Source: Agromyces sp. S2-1-8
Lineage (GTDB): Bacteria; Actinomycetota; Actinomycetes; Actinomycetales; Microbacteriaceae
Length of the DNA stretch: 64,000 bases
Assembly: GCF_021129215.1 (NCBI RefSeq)
Contig: NZ_JAJOLP010000001.1
Coordinates: 1,674,001 to 1,738,000 of the forward strand
Reading direction: 5' to 3'
Every line of letters starts with the position of its first letter. Position 1 is the stretch's first letter. The translations under genes were made by a program, and so were the position numbers. Under the pieces are notes generated by a model. That model was not told the DNA's origin, did not search any database, and saw nothing but the letters and a program-made list of their open reading frames with translations. Shown in pieces: positions 8,679 through 17,795 of the stretch.

Positions 8679-9734
8679 ATGCAGCACGACCTGGCCGGGC
8701 GCCCCCTCGTCATCGGGCACCGCGGTGCGCCGGGCTACCGGCCGGAGCACACCCGTTCGGCCTACGAGCTCGCATTCGCGCTCGGCGCCGACGCGGTCGA
8801 GCCCGACATCGTGTCGACCCGCGACGGCGTGCTCGTGCTGCGCCACGAGAACGAGATCTCGGGCACCACGGATGTCGCGTCGAGGCCCGAGTTCGCGGGC
8901 CGGCGCACGACGCGCGAGGTCGACGGCGCCCCGCTCACCGGCTGGTTCACGGAGGACTTCACGTGGGCCGAGCTCGCCACGCTGCGCGCCCGCGAACGGC
9001 TCGGCTCGCTGCGTCCCGCGAGCGCGAGCTTCGACGGGCGGTACCCGGTCATCAGGCTGCGCGACCTGTTCGGCCTGATCGACACCGCCGCCGACGAGCA
9101 GCGCCGTCTCATCCGCATGGTCGCCGAGTTCAAGCACGCCGCCCACTTCGCCGCGCTCGGGTTGCCGCTCGACGAGCTCTTCGCGGCCGAGCTCGAGGCC
9201 GCGGGCTGGGGGAGGGGCGACGAACGGCTCATCATGGAGGCGTTCGAGCCGACCCTGCTCGAGCGGCTCGCGGCCCGAGGCGTCCGGGGCAAGCGGGTCG
9301 CGCTCATCGAGAACACCGGCAGCCCATGGGACCTCGTGCTCGCACAGGGCCGGCATGCCCCACGCTACGACGCGTTCCTCACCGCCGACGGCCTGCGCGG
9401 GCTCGCCGGCCGGTTCGACGGCGTGAGCGTCGGCAAGGGCCGCCTGGTGGGCGCGCCGCCGAAGCGCGCGAAGGATGCCTCGGCGCCGCCCCTGCGCGGG
9501 GCGGCGCTCGTCGTCGCGGCCCATGCGGCGGGGCTCGAGGTCTACACGTGGACGCTGCGACCCGAGAACCGATTCCTCGTACCGGCGAACCGGAAGGGTT
9601 CCACTCGAGCCGGTTACGGCGACTGGGCGACCGAGTTCGCCGACGTGCTCGCGACCGGGGTCGACGGCATCTTCGTCGACCACCCAGATCTGGGCGTCGA
9701 GGCGCGCGCGAACTTCGTGAGGCCGGTCGAGTAG
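8679..9734 (+). CDS. Glycerophosphodiester phosphodiesterase
   Basis: A 351-residue GDPD-family enzyme that hydrolyses glycerophosphodiesters to glycerol-3-phosphate and an alcohol, as in the UgpQ/GlpQ families. The catalytic motif is at the N-terminus: IGHRGAPGYRPEHT gives the general acid-base His and the Glu-His pair, followed by the metal-binding AVEPDIV. Further conserved parts are MVAEFKH, LIMEAFEP and, near the end, VYTWTLRPEN with GVDGIFVDHPDLG. No signal peptide is visible, so it is probably cytoplasmic. The last codons overlap an inverted copy of the dispersed repeat, which may have set the C-terminus. The 3' end of glpD, for a related pathway, is about 8 kb upstream. Confidence 0.9.
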   Translation: MQHDLAGRPLVIGHRGAPGYRPEHTRSAYELAFALGADAVEPDIVSTRDGVLVLRHENEISGTTDVASRPEFAGRRTTREVDGAPLTGWFTEDFTWAELATLRARERLGSLRPASASFDGRYPVIRLRDLFGLIDTAADEQRRLIRMVAEFKHAAHFAALGLPLDELFAAELEAAGWGRGDERLIMEAFEPTLLERLAARGVRGKRVALIENTGSPWDLVLAQGRHAPRYDAFLTADGLRGLAGRFDGVSVGKGRLVGAPPKRAKDASAPPLRGAALVVAAHAAGLEVYTWTLRPENRFLVPANRKGSTRAGYGDWATEFADVLATGVDGIFVDHPDLGVEARANFVRPVE

Positions 9735-9757
9735 CGACGAAGGAGCGTACCGAGACC
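9725..9757. repeat. Dispersed intergenic repeat, inverted copy
   Basis: Begins GGTCGAGTAGCG and ends GTACCGAGACC: the reverse orientation of the family seen at 441 and 5683. It includes the TAG stop codon of the glycerophosphodiesterase gene and forms an inverted pair with 9771-9806. Confidence 0.65.
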
Positions 9758-9770
9758 ACGTCCGCGGCAT

Positions 9771-9806
9771 GGTCTCGATACGGCGCTTCGCGCCTGCCCG
9801 ACCGAC
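9771..9806. repeat. Dispersed intergenic repeat, copy 3
   Basis: Begins GGTCTCGATACGGCGCTTCG. The first half is well conserved against copies 1 and 2; the second half is degenerate. With 9725-9757 it could form a large hairpin between the phosphodiesterase gene and pcrA. Confidence 0.7.
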
Positions 9807-9886
9807 GGGCGGCGTGGTTTCGAGACGGGCGCCGCTTCCCGACGGCGAACCTCATGTCGGGGGCCGCGCCTAGACTTGAAGGCGAC

Positions 9887-12391
9887 ATGACGCTGATCCT
9901 CGACCCCGACGACCCGGCCGGCTGGCGCGAGGCGCCGCCCGCACGTTCCGCCGACGCATCCGGCCCCGGTTCCCGCCTCACCGACGGGCTCAACCCGCAG
10001 CAGAAAGAGGCCGTCGAGTACCGCGGACCGGCCCTGCTCATCGTCGCCGGAGCGGGGTCGGGCAAGACCCGCGTGCTCACCCACCGCATCGCGCACCTCA
10101 TCGAGACGCGCGAGGCGTGGCCGAGTCAGATCCTCGCGATCACCTTCACGAACAAGGCCGCAGCCGAGATGCGCGAGCGCGTGCAGGCGCTGCTCGGCGA
10201 CAGCGCATCGGGCATGTGGATCTCGACGTTCCACTCGGCGTGCGTGCGCATCCTGCGCCGCGAGGCCCAGTCGCTCGGCCTCTCGTCGACGTTCACGATC
10301 TACGACTCGGCCGACCAGCGCACGATCCTCAAGCGCATCATCAAGCAGCTCGACGCCGACACGATGGGCTTCACGCCCGCGAGCGCGCAGGCGAAGATCT
10401 CGAAGCTCAAGAACGAGCTCGCCGACGTCGAGACGCACGCGCGGAACGCGAACATGAACGACCCGCAAGAGGCCATGTTCCTCGAGATCTTCCGTCAGTA
10501 CACGCGGCGCCTGCGCGAGGCATCCGCCCTCGATTTCGACGACCTGATCGCCGAGACCGTGTATCTCTTCCGTGCCTTCCCGAAGGTGGCCGCGCTGTAC
10601 CAGCGCCGGTTCCGGCACATCCTCGTCGACGAGTACCAAGACACGAACCACGCGCAGTACGCACTGATCCGCGAGCTGACGCGGCCGATCGAGCCGGCCG
10701 TCGTGCGCGAGCTCGACGAGCACGGCATCCTGGTGCGGGGCCTCGTGGATGCCTCGGGGTCGATCCCGGGCGCGAGCCTGACCGTCGTCGGCGACTCCGA
10801 CCAGTCGATCTACGCGTTCCGCGGCGCCGACATCCGCAACATCGTCGAGTTCGAGCGCGACTTCCCGGGCGCTCGGGTCGTGCTGCTCGAGCAGAACTAC
10901 CGGTCGACGCAGAACATCCTGTCGGCGGCGAACGCGGTCATCTCGAACAACTTCGACCGCAAAGACAAGAAACTCTGGACGGCCGACGGAGACGGCGACC
11001 AGATCGTCGGGTACACGGGCTACACCGCGCACGACGAGGCGCAGTTCGTCGCCGACGAGATCGAGGCGCTGCACCGTGACGGCATCGCCTACCGCGACAT
11101 CGCCGTGTTCTACCGCACCAACGCGCAGACGCGTGCGCTGGAGGAGATCTTCGTGCGGTCGGCGCTGCCGTACCGGGTCGTCGGCGGCACCAAGTTCTAC
11201 GAGCGCGCCGAGATCAAAGACGCGATGGCCTACCTCATCTCGGTCGCCAACCCGCTCGACGAGCTCGCGCTGCGGCGCATCCTCAACACGCCGAAGCGGG
11301 GCATCGGCCCGGCCACCGAGACCGCGATCGCGACCTTCGCCGAGCAGAACGAGGTGAGCTTCCGCGAGGCGATGCGCGCGGCCGGCGGCCTCGGGCTCGG
11401 GCCGAAGGTGACGGGCGCGATCCTCGCGCTCGCCGACGTGCTCGACGAGGCGGCGGCCATGCTCGCCGCGCCCGGCGGGTCGACCGACGCCGAGGGCGAC
11501 CCGACCGCGGGCGCCTCGGCCGGGGCCGCGACGGGCGTCTCCGGCACCAAGGTCTCCGACGTGCTCGTCTTCCTCATGGAGCGGTCCGGCCTGCTCGAGG
11601 CCCTCCGCAACAGCCGCGACCCGCAAGACGAGACGCGCGCCGAGAACGTCGAAGAGCTCGTGGCGCAGACCCGTGACTTCGACCGCGAGAACCCGGGGGC
11701 GACGCTCGTCGACTTCCTCACGCAGGTGTCGCTCGTCGCCGCGGCCGACGAGCTCGACGACGCCTCGGGCACGGTCTCGCTCATGACGCTGCACACTGCG
11801 AAGGGGCTCGAGTACCACGCGGTGTTCCTCACCGGCATCGAAGAGGGACTGCTGCCGCACCAGATGTCGGCCTCCGAGCCGGGCGGTCCTGCCGAAGAGC
11901 GACGCCTGTTCTACGTCGGCATCACGCGGGCGCGCAAGCGCCTCTACCTCTCGCTCGCGATGAGCCGGGCGCAGTTCGGCGAGGTCGCCGTGGCGATGCC
12001 GAGCCGCTACCTGCAGGAGATCCCCGAGGGGCTCATCGACTGGCGGCAGTCGCCGGGCATGGCCACGAGCCGGGGCGGAACCCAGCCGCGCGCACTCAAC
12101 GCACGTCGCGACGGCGGCGCCTGGGGCACTCGTGATCGCGATCTCGAGCGGTTCAGCGTCACACGCTCGGCCAAGCCGAAGGCCGAGTGGGCGAACAAGG
12201 TCACCGGCACGGTTCGCGACAACGGCGACCTGACCCTCGAGGCGGGCGACCGCATCCGCCACGCCGACTTCGGCGAGGGCAAGGTGACCCAGGTCACGGG
12301 CGAGGGCACGAAGAAGATCGCGCACGTCTCGTTCGACCGCGCGGGTCAGAAGAAGCTGCTCATCAAGATCGCGCCGATCGAGAAGCTCTGA
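9887..12391 (+). CDS. pcrA: ATP-dependent DNA helicase PcrA/UvrD
   Basis: An 834-residue superfamily-1A 3'-5' DNA helicase used in repair and replication restart. All motifs are present: Q motif LNPQQKEAV, Walker A AGAGSGKT (54-61), DEYQDTNHAQYA (motif II), GDSDQSIYAFRGA (III), QNYRST (IV), TLHTAKGLEYHAVF (V) and VGITRARKRLYLS (VI). An extra segment of about 35 residues lies between motifs II and III. The C-terminus has the Tudor-like RNA polymerase-interacting domain of PcrA (DRIRHADFGEGKVTQV). ATG 9887 follows a TAGACT box by 10 nt and a weak GAAGG. A Nudix gene follows after 11 nt. Confidence 0.95.
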   Translation: MTLILDPDDPAGWREAPPARSADASGPGSRLTDGLNPQQKEAVEYRGPALLIVAGAGSGKTRVLTHRIAHLIETREAWPSQILAITFTNKAAAEMRERVQALLGDSASGMWISTFHSACVRILRREAQSLGLSSTFTIYDSADQRTILKRIIKQLDADTMGFTPASAQAKISKLKNELADVETHARNANMNDPQEAMFLEIFRQYTRRLREASALDFDDLIAETVYLFRAFPKVAALYQRRFRHILVDEYQDTNHAQYALIRELTRPIEPAVVRELDEHGILVRGLVDASGSIPGASLTVVGDSDQSIYAFRGADIRNIVEFERDFPGARVVLLEQNYRSTQNILSAANAVISNNFDRKDKKLWTADGDGDQIVGYTGYTAHDEAQFVADEIEALHRDGIAYRDIAVFYRTNAQTRALEEIFVRSALPYRVVGGTKFYERAEIKDAMAYLISVANPLDELALRRILNTPKRGIGPATETAIATFAEQNEVSFREAMRAAGGLGLGPKVTGAILALADVLDEAAAMLAAPGGSTDAEGDPTAGASAGAATGVSGTKVSDVLVFLMERSGLLEALRNSRDPQDETRAENVEELVAQTRDFDRENPGATLVDFLTQVSLVAAADELDDASGTVSLMTLHTAKGLEYHAVFLTGIEEGLLPHQMSASEPGGPAEERRLFYVGITRARKRLYLSLAMSRAQFGEVAVAMPSRYLQEIPEGLIDWRQSPGMATSRGGTQPRALNARRDGGAWGTRDRDLERFSVTRSAKPKAEWANKVTGTVRDNGDLTLEAGDRIRHADFGEGKVTQVTGEGTKKIAHVSFDRAGQKKLLIKIAPIEKL

Positions 12392-12402
12392 GGCCCGCCC
12401 GC

Positions 12403-12972
12403 ATGTCCTGGCCGACCCGTTCGTCGCGCACCGTCTACGAGAACCGGTGGATCCGGGTGGTCGAAGACGAGGTCGTCCGGCCCGACGGCGAGGCCGGCAT
12501 CTACGGCGTCGTCGAGCTGGCGCACCCGGCGGCGTTCGTCGTCGCCGTCACCGACGCCGACGAGGTGCTGCTCGTCACGGTCGACCGCCACACCGTCGGC
12601 ACGAGCGTCGAGGTGCCGGCCGGCGGCACCGACGGCGAAGACCCGCTCGTCGCTGCGCGACGAGAACTCGCGGAGGAGACCGGGTACGAGGCAGTCGAGT
12701 GGCGTGAGATCGGTCGCATGACCGCGCTCAACGGCATCGCCCGCGCCGTCGAGCACGTGTTCCTCGCCACGGGGCTGCGCCGCTCCCGCGCTTCCGACGA
12801 CGGCAGCGTCCCCCAGGCCTCGCACGCGACGCGGCTCGAGGAGGGCATCACCGGCGTGCGGGCGGTGCCGTGGCCCGAGGTCATGCGCATGGTGCGCGAG
12901 GGCGAGATCGCCGACGGCGAGACCATCGCCGCGCTGGGCTTCGCGGCGCTCGAGCTCGGCCGCCTGGCGTGA
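12403..12972 (+). CDS. Nudix hydrolase (ADP-ribose pyrophosphatase-like)
   Basis: A 189-residue Nudix hydrolase. The box reads PAGGTDGEDPLVAARRELAE followed by ETGYE; the metal-binding REL-EE-G core is intact, but the spacing between the first glycine and the first glutamate is one residue shorter than the canonical Gx5E. The preceding EVPAGG and the order of elements resemble ADP-ribose pyrophosphatases; the true substrate is not known. It starts 11 nt after pcrA and its stop overlaps the next start (GTGA), so it probably belongs to a pcrA-Nudix-FUSC transcript. Confidence 0.85.
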   Translation: MSWPTRSSRTVYENRWIRVVEDEVVRPDGEAGIYGVVELAHPAAFVVAVTDADEVLLVTVDRHTVGTSVEVPAGGTDGEDPLVAARRELAEETGYEAVEWREIGRMTALNGIARAVEHVFLATGLRRSRASDDGSVPQASHATRLEEGITGVRAVPWPEVMRMVREGEIADGETIAALGFAALELGRLA

Positions 12973-14075
12973 GTCGAGTGCTCGCGACCCTCTCAAGGTG
13001 GTGGCGTTCGGCACGCGCGCTCGACCTCGAAGTGGCATTGCGCGCCGCCGTCGCCGCGGCGGTGCCGCTCGCCATCCTCGTCGCGGTCGGCCGCATCGAC
13101 TGGGCGTCGTACGCGGCGTTCGGCGGCATGGTCGCCATCTTCGGCCGAAGCGAACCGTACGGCATCCGGTTGCGCACGGTGACCGCGGCGGCAGCCGCGC
13201 AGCTCATCGCGACCGGGCTCGGCATCCTGCTCGCGGCCTCGGGTGCGCAGCCCGCCGCACAGGCCGGTGCCCTCGTGCTCGTCGTCGGCACGGTGATCGT
13301 CGGCTTCAACCTGCTCGGTGTGACGCCCTCGACGCCGCTCTTCGCGGTGTTCGGCCTGCTCGTGTGCGCGGCCCAGCCCGTCGACGACGGAACGGGCTGG
13401 CAGCGATGGGGCGTGGCATGGGCCGCGGCCGGTTTCGCGTGGCTGCTCGCGATGTCGGGCTGGCTGCTGCGCCGGCTCGCCGGCGATCGTGCCCGCCGCG
13501 CCTTCAAACCTCTGCCACGTCGCACGCCGACCCGCCTGCGCGGATACGCCGACCCCAGGCTGTGGCTCAACGTCGCGCAGAACGCGCTCGCCGCGCTCGC
13601 CGCGGGCGGCATCGCCGCCGCGCTCGGACTCGGCCACCCGTACTGGGCCGTGGTGAGCGCGATCGCGGTCATCCCGCCCGCCCGGGCCGCGCACACGATC
13701 TCCCGCGCGGTGCACCGCGTGCTCGGCACGATCGCGGGCGTCGCGGTGACGGCGCTCGTGCTGTGGCCGGAGCCGTCGGTCTGGGTGCTGGTCGCCGTCG
13801 TGGCGGTGTGCCAGTTCGGGGCGGAGGTGCTCGTCACCCGCCACTACGGCACCGCGCTCGTGTTCGTCACCCCGATGGCGCTGACGGTCGCCCACCTCGC
13901 TTCGCCCGTGCCGGTCGCGACCCTCATCGGCGATCGCGTCGTCGAGACGCTGCTCGGCGCCGCCGTCGGCGTCATCGCGGTGCTCGCGGCCCGCCGGTTC
14001 GTCGAGGCGGTGCCGATGCCGCCGCCGACGACCGCGACGCCGAGCGTCGGCCCGCACGGTCCGCCGAGCGGATGA
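12969..14075 (+). CDS. FUSC family membrane protein
   Basis: A 368-residue membrane protein with the FUSC/aromatic-acid-exporter layout: two blocks of hydrophobic helices (VALRAAVAAAVPLAILVAVG to about residue 160, and LWLNVAQNALAALAAGGIAA to about 340) joined by a basic linker (RRAFKPLPRRTPTRLRGYAD). The second block contains HPYWAVVSAIAVIPP, typical of FUSC domains. Relatives export aromatic acids or are uncharacterised; the substrate here is unknown. GTG 12969 overlaps the Nudix stop by 4 bp. Confidence 0.8.
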   Translation: MSRVLATLSRWWRSARALDLEVALRAAVAAAVPLAILVAVGRIDWASYAAFGGMVAIFGRSEPYGIRLRTVTAAAAAQLIATGLGILLAASGAQPAAQAGALVLVVGTVIVGFNLLGVTPSTPLFAVFGLLVCAAQPVDDGTGWQRWGVAWAAAGFAWLLAMSGWLLRRLAGDRARRAFKPLPRRTPTRLRGYADPRLWLNVAQNALAALAAGGIAAALGLGHPYWAVVSAIAVIPPARAAHTISRAVHRVLGTIAGVAVTALVLWPEPSVWVLVAVVAVCQFGAEVLVTRHYGTALVFVTPMALTVAHLASPVPVATLIGDRVVETLLGAAVGVIAVLAARRFVEAVPMPPPTTATPSVGPHGPPSG

Positions 14076-14151
14076 CCGGGATCCGCGTGCTCGACCTCCC
14101 AGCCCGCGCATAGCGAACTCACCGCCCCGCGATAGCTCGGCGGCGCACGAT

Positions 14152-15573
14152 ATGGCCATGGCATTCCTCGTGCATGACGCCCGGCACCTCGAGCGGCCCT
14201 CGCGCCGACTCGTGGACCGCGCCGCGCGGGGCACGAGGCGACTGTGGCGCGTCGACGTGCTGCAGGCGCTCGCGGTGGCGTCGGTCGCCGTCGCGATCGC
14301 ACTGTTCCTCGCCGACGGCGGGGCGACCCGCTTCGCTGATCCGGGTGCGGCGCTCACCTCGCTCGGCATCATCGCCGGGCTCGTCGCGACCGACCTCGTG
14401 CTCGTGATGCTGCTGCTCGCGGCGCGGGTACCGCTCATCGAGCGCGCGGTCGGGCACGACGCCGCGATGGCGCTGCACGGCCGGCTCGGCAAGCCCGTGC
14501 TGTACCTGCTGGTCGCCCACGGCATGCTGCTCGTCGCGGGATACACCGCCGCCGACGGCATCGACGTCGTCGCGGAGGTCGTGACGATCTGGAACCTGCC
14601 CGACCTCCCGCTCGCGATGCTCGGTTTCGCGCTGTTCGTCGTGGTCGTCGTCACTTCGCTCGTCACAGTGCGCCGGCGCCTGCGCTACGAGGTCTGGCAG
14701 CTCGTGCACCTGCTGTCGTACGCCGCCGTGCTGGCTGCGCTGCCGCACCAGTTCAGCGTCGGTGGACTCTTCGTCGAGGGCGGTTGGCAGCGCTGGTACT
14801 GGCTCGTCTTCGCCGTGGGCAGCTTCGCCGCGATCGTCGTGTTCCGGGTCGTGGTGCCGATCGCGACGTCGATGCGGCACCGGCTCGTCGTCGAGTCGGT
14901 CGTGCCCGTCGGCCGCCCGATCGACGGGGTGTTCTCGATCACGATGCGGGGGCGTCGGCTCGAGACGCTCGCGGCCTCGGGCGGGCAGTTCTTCATCTGG
15001 CGCTTCCTCGCCGGGGGCCAGTGGTGGCAGGCGCACCCGTACTCGCTCTCGGCCGTGCCGCACAGCGACCGGCTGAGGATCACCGTCAGGGCGCTCGGGG
15101 ACGGCTCGTCGTCGCTCGCCCGCATCGCGCCCGGCACCCTTGTCGCCCTCGAGGGGCCGTACGGCATCTTCAGCGAGGCCGCGCGCACCCGTGACCGCAT
15201 CGCCCTCGTCGGGGCGGGCATCGGGGTCACGCCCATCCGTTCGCTCCTCGAGCAGGCGACGTTCCGGCCGGGGGAGGCGACGGTCGTGCTTCGTACCACC
15301 GCACCCGGCGACGGCTGGCTGCTCGACGAGGTCGCCGACCTCTGCCGGTCGCGCGGCGCCACGCTCCTCACCGTTCCCGGGCCGCGCGGCCGCGGCTGGC
15401 TGCCGGATGCTGCCGAGCGCGAGGGGCTCGGCCTCGCCGCGCTCGTTCCGGCGGTCGCCGACAGTGACCTCTACGTCTGCGGCCCGCGCGGCTGGGCCGA
15501 GCAGCTGATCGCCGAGGCACGTGCGGTGGGCCTCGCACCCGAGCAGATCCATCACGAGAGGTTCGACTGGTGA
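14152..15573 (+). CDS. Membrane ferric-reductase-like flavohaem oxidoreductase
   Basis: A 473-residue protein with an N-terminal ferric-reductase-like transmembrane domain (about six helices, residues 35-240) and a C-terminal ferredoxin-reductase-type module. Likely haem ligands are paired histidines in ALHGRLGKPVLYLLVAH and in LVHLLSYAAVLAALPH, each pair about 13 residues apart. The FAD-binding motif is HPYSLSAVP; the NAD(P) part has VGAGIGVTPIRSLL and the terminal DLYVCGPRGW. It should pass electrons from cytosolic NAD(P)H through haem to the outside. It is the first gene of an operon with an FMN-binding protein and ApbE (4-bp overlaps), so the acceptor is probably that covalently flavinylated protein. 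ATG 14158 is an alternative start. Confidence 0.85.
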   Translation: MAMAFLVHDARHLERPSRRLVDRAARGTRRLWRVDVLQALAVASVAVAIALFLADGGATRFADPGAALTSLGIIAGLVATDLVLVMLLLAARVPLIERAVGHDAAMALHGRLGKPVLYLLVAHGMLLVAGYTAADGIDVVAEVVTIWNLPDLPLAMLGFALFVVVVVTSLVTVRRRLRYEVWQLVHLLSYAAVLAALPHQFSVGGLFVEGGWQRWYWLVFAVGSFAAIVVFRVVVPIATSMRHRLVVESVVPVGRPIDGVFSITMRGRRLETLAASGGQFFIWRFLAGGQWWQAHPYSLSAVPHSDRLRITVRALGDGSSSLARIAPGTLVALEGPYGIFSEAARTRDRIALVGAGIGVTPIRSLLEQATFRPGEATVVLRTTAPGDGWLLDEVADLCRSRGATLLTVPGPRGRGWLPDAAEREGLGLAALVPAVADSDLYVCGPRGWAEQLIAEARAVGLAPEQIHHERFDW

Positions 15574-16124
15574 GACGACGCGCGGTCCTCCTGGCCTCGG
15601 CGGCGTCGGCCGCCGCGATCCTCGGTGGCTGGCAGCTCGGCGAGGTGGCGACCGACGGTCTGACCGCGACCGGCACGCCGACGGTGACGAACGCGTCCGC
15701 GGGCTCGGCCGACGACGGAACCGGTGGAAGCTCGGGCTCGGGATCGGGTTCCGTCGACTTCAACGCCCTGACGCCGAAGGGCACGACCTCCGGGACCGGC
15801 GGCACGGATGCGGGCGGCACCGGCGCAGTCGCGACCACCGTCGACGGCACCTTTGAGGGCCCGACCGTCTCGACCCGCTTCGGCGAAGTGCAGGTGCAGG
15901 TCACGATCGCGGGCGGGGCGATCTCCGACGTGACGGCGCTGCAGCTCACCGACCACGACGGCCGCAGCGTGCAGATCAGCAATCGCGCCGAGCCGGTGCT
16001 GCGCTCCGAGGTGCTGCAGGCGCAATCGGCATCGGTCTCGCTCGTGAGCGGTGCGACCTACACGAGTGCCGCCTACCTGCAGTCGTTGCAGTCGGCGCTC
16101 GACGCGGCGGGTTTCCCAGGATGA
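15570..16124 (+). CDS. Secreted/anchored FMN-binding domain protein
   Basis: A 184-residue protein: a basic N-terminus and one hydrophobic segment (RRRAVLLASAASAAAILGGW), a Gly/Ser/Thr-rich linker, then an FMN-binding domain from about residue 90 (DGTFEGPTVSTRFGEVQVQV). The covalent flavinylation motif SGAT is at 160-163 followed by YTS, with Thr163 the expected FMN attachment residue. It is flanked by a membrane reductase and by ApbE, the transferase that performs this modification. It most likely carries electrons outside the membrane; the final acceptor is unknown. GTG 15570 overlaps the upstream stop. Confidence 0.85.
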   Translation: MRRRAVLLASAASAAAILGGWQLGEVATDGLTATGTPTVTNASAGSADDGTGGSSGSGSGSVDFNALTPKGTTSGTGGTDAGGTGAVATTVDGTFEGPTVSTRFGEVQVQVTIAGGAISDVTALQLTDHDGRSVQISNRAEPVLRSEVLQAQSASVSLVSGATYTSAAYLQSLQSALDAAGFPG

Positions 16125-16933
16125 CGACCGTGCCGCCCACGATGAAGCTGCCGCCGGGGGCGTTCGCCGCGATGGGCACGGTCGTCAGCGTGCGGCCGGG
16201 AACCTCAGCCGTCGGCGACCGCGATGCGTCTGCGTCACCGCCGCTCGACGACCAGGGGGCGCTCGGCCTGGTCGCCGACATCTTCGCCCGCTGGGAGCGC
16301 CGGTTCAGCCGCTACGAGGCGGGCTCCGAGCTGAGCCGGGTCGCGCGCGGCGAGCTCGCGCTGCCCGAGGCGAGCGCAGAACTCCGTGCGGTGTACGCGC
16401 GGGCGCTCGCGTGGCGCGCCCGCACCGACGGGTGCTTCACGCCTCACCGGGCCGACGGCGTCATCGACCTCGACGGCATCGTGAAGGCGCTCGCCGTCGA
16501 AGACGCGGGCGACGCCCTCGACGCCGCGGGCCGCACGGGCTGGGCGCTCGACGCGGGTGGCGACATCCTCATCGCCGAGGGGTCGACGGTGCGGGTCGGC
16601 GTCGCCGACCCGCACGACCGCAGCCGCCTGCTCGCCGGATTCGACCTCGACGGGGCGCGACGCCGCGCGCTCGCGACCTCGGGCAGCGCCGAGCGCGGCG
16701 ATCACATCTGGACGACCGCGGGGCTCGAGCACACCCCGTTCGTGCAGGTGAGCGTCGCCGCAGCCGACCTCGTGACCGCCGACGTGCTCGCCACCGCGAT
16801 CGTCGCGGGCGGGTACGCCGCCCTCGACGAGCTCGCCGAGCGATTCGACGTCGACGTGCTCGTCGTGGGGCATGGGCGCGAACTGCGTGCGACGCCAGGA
16901 TGGCCGCGGGCCGGCGAGGCGCGGGCCGACTGA
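16121..16933 (+). CDS. apbE: FAD:protein FMN transferase (ApbE)
   Basis: A 270-residue ApbE-family enzyme, which attaches FMN from FAD to a Ser/Thr of target proteins and requires Mg2+. Recognisable parts are the N-terminal AMGTVVSV, ARWERRFSRYEAGSELSRV, the DLDGIVKALAVEDAGD helix that replaces the usual DFGGIAKGYAVD, ALDAGGDILIAEG, and ATSGSAERGDHIW with the conserved serines. No signal peptide or lipobox is visible. ATG 16121 overlaps the stop of the FMN-binding protein gene (ATGA), so enzyme and substrate are translationally coupled. Confidence 0.9.
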   Translation: MTTVPPTMKLPPGAFAAMGTVVSVRPGTSAVGDRDASASPPLDDQGALGLVADIFARWERRFSRYEAGSELSRVARGELALPEASAELRAVYARALAWRARTDGCFTPHRADGVIDLDGIVKALAVEDAGDALDAAGRTGWALDAGGDILIAEGSTVRVGVADPHDRSRLLAGFDLDGARRRALATSGSAERGDHIWTTAGLEHTPFVQVSVAAADLVTADVLATAIVAGGYAALDELAERFDVDVLVVGHGRELRATPGWPRAGEARAD

Positions 16934-17020
16934 ACGGGCCGGAAGGCCCGGGTATCAGGGCAGCGCCGGCCGCAGCTCCCGTGAGAGCGGTTCGTCGGGC
17001 TTCACTGGGCGAGCCGGGCG

Positions 17021-17743
17021 TCAGACCACGCCGCCGAGCAGCCCGCCGATGACCCACGTCACCACGAGCGCGAGCGCCCCGCCGATGACGACCCGCAGCA
17101 CCGCCTTGCCGCGCGGGGCACCGCCGATCCAGGCCGAGAGCCAGCCGGTGATCGCGAGCGCCACCACGACCGCGACGAACGTCGTCGCGATGCGCCACTC
17201 GGGCGGCGGCAGCAGGATCGCGAGCATCGGCAGCACCGCGCCCACGAGGAACGACAGGGCCGACGCCCCGGCGGCGTGCCACGGGTTCACGACGTCGTCG
17301 GCCGAGATGTGCAGCTCCGCCTCGAGATGGGCCGCGAGCGCATCGTGCGCGGTGAGCTCGCGGGCCACCCGGTCGGCGGTCTCCTCCGAAAGGCCCTTGG
17401 CGCGATAGATGCCGACGAGTTCGGCGAGCTCCTGCTCGGGCATCTCGGCGAGCTCGCGGGTCTCCTTCGCGATGAGCGCGTGCTCGGTGTCGCGCTGGGT
17501 CGACACCGAGACGTACTCGCCGAGGCCCATCGAGATGGCTCCCGCGACGACCGACGCGATGCCTGCGACGAGGATCGCGCCGAGGTCGGTCGTTGCGGCT
17601 GCGACGCCGACGACGAGCGCGGCGACCGAGATGATGCCGTCGTTCGCGCCGAGCACGCCCGCGCGCAGCCAGTTGAGCTTCTCGTGCACCTTCGGGTCGT
17701 GCGGGTCGTCGCCGTGCGCGGGTTCGATCGAGGCATCCGTCAT
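17021..17743 (-). CDS. VIT1/CCC1-type transporter family protein
   Basis: A 240-residue membrane protein of the CCC1/VIT1 family, whose members transport Fe2+ or Mn2+. The diagnostic N-terminal motif KLNWLRAGVLGANDGIISVAA is followed by the second helix with GAISMGLGEYVSVSTQRD. A cytoplasmic acidic helical region (KETRELAEMPEQELAELVGIY) that in relatives binds metal comes next, then three C-terminal helices. It is convergent with the apbE operon; 87 bp between them show no clear terminator. Confidence 0.88.
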   Translation of the reverse strand: MTDASIEPAHGDDPHDPKVHEKLNWLRAGVLGANDGIISVAALVVGVAAATTDLGAILVAGIASVVAGAISMGLGEYVSVSTQRDTEHALIAKETRELAEMPEQELAELVGIYRAKGLSEETADRVARELTAHDALAAHLEAELHISADDVVNPWHAAGASALSFLVGAVLPMLAILLPPPEWRIATTFVAVVVALAITGWLSAWIGGAPRGKAVLRVVIGGALALVVTWVIGGLLGGVV

Positions 17744-17795
17744 GTCGGCAGTCTTGCAGCGGTCGCCCGGCGCCGCCAGCGTGGCGAGGCTCGCC

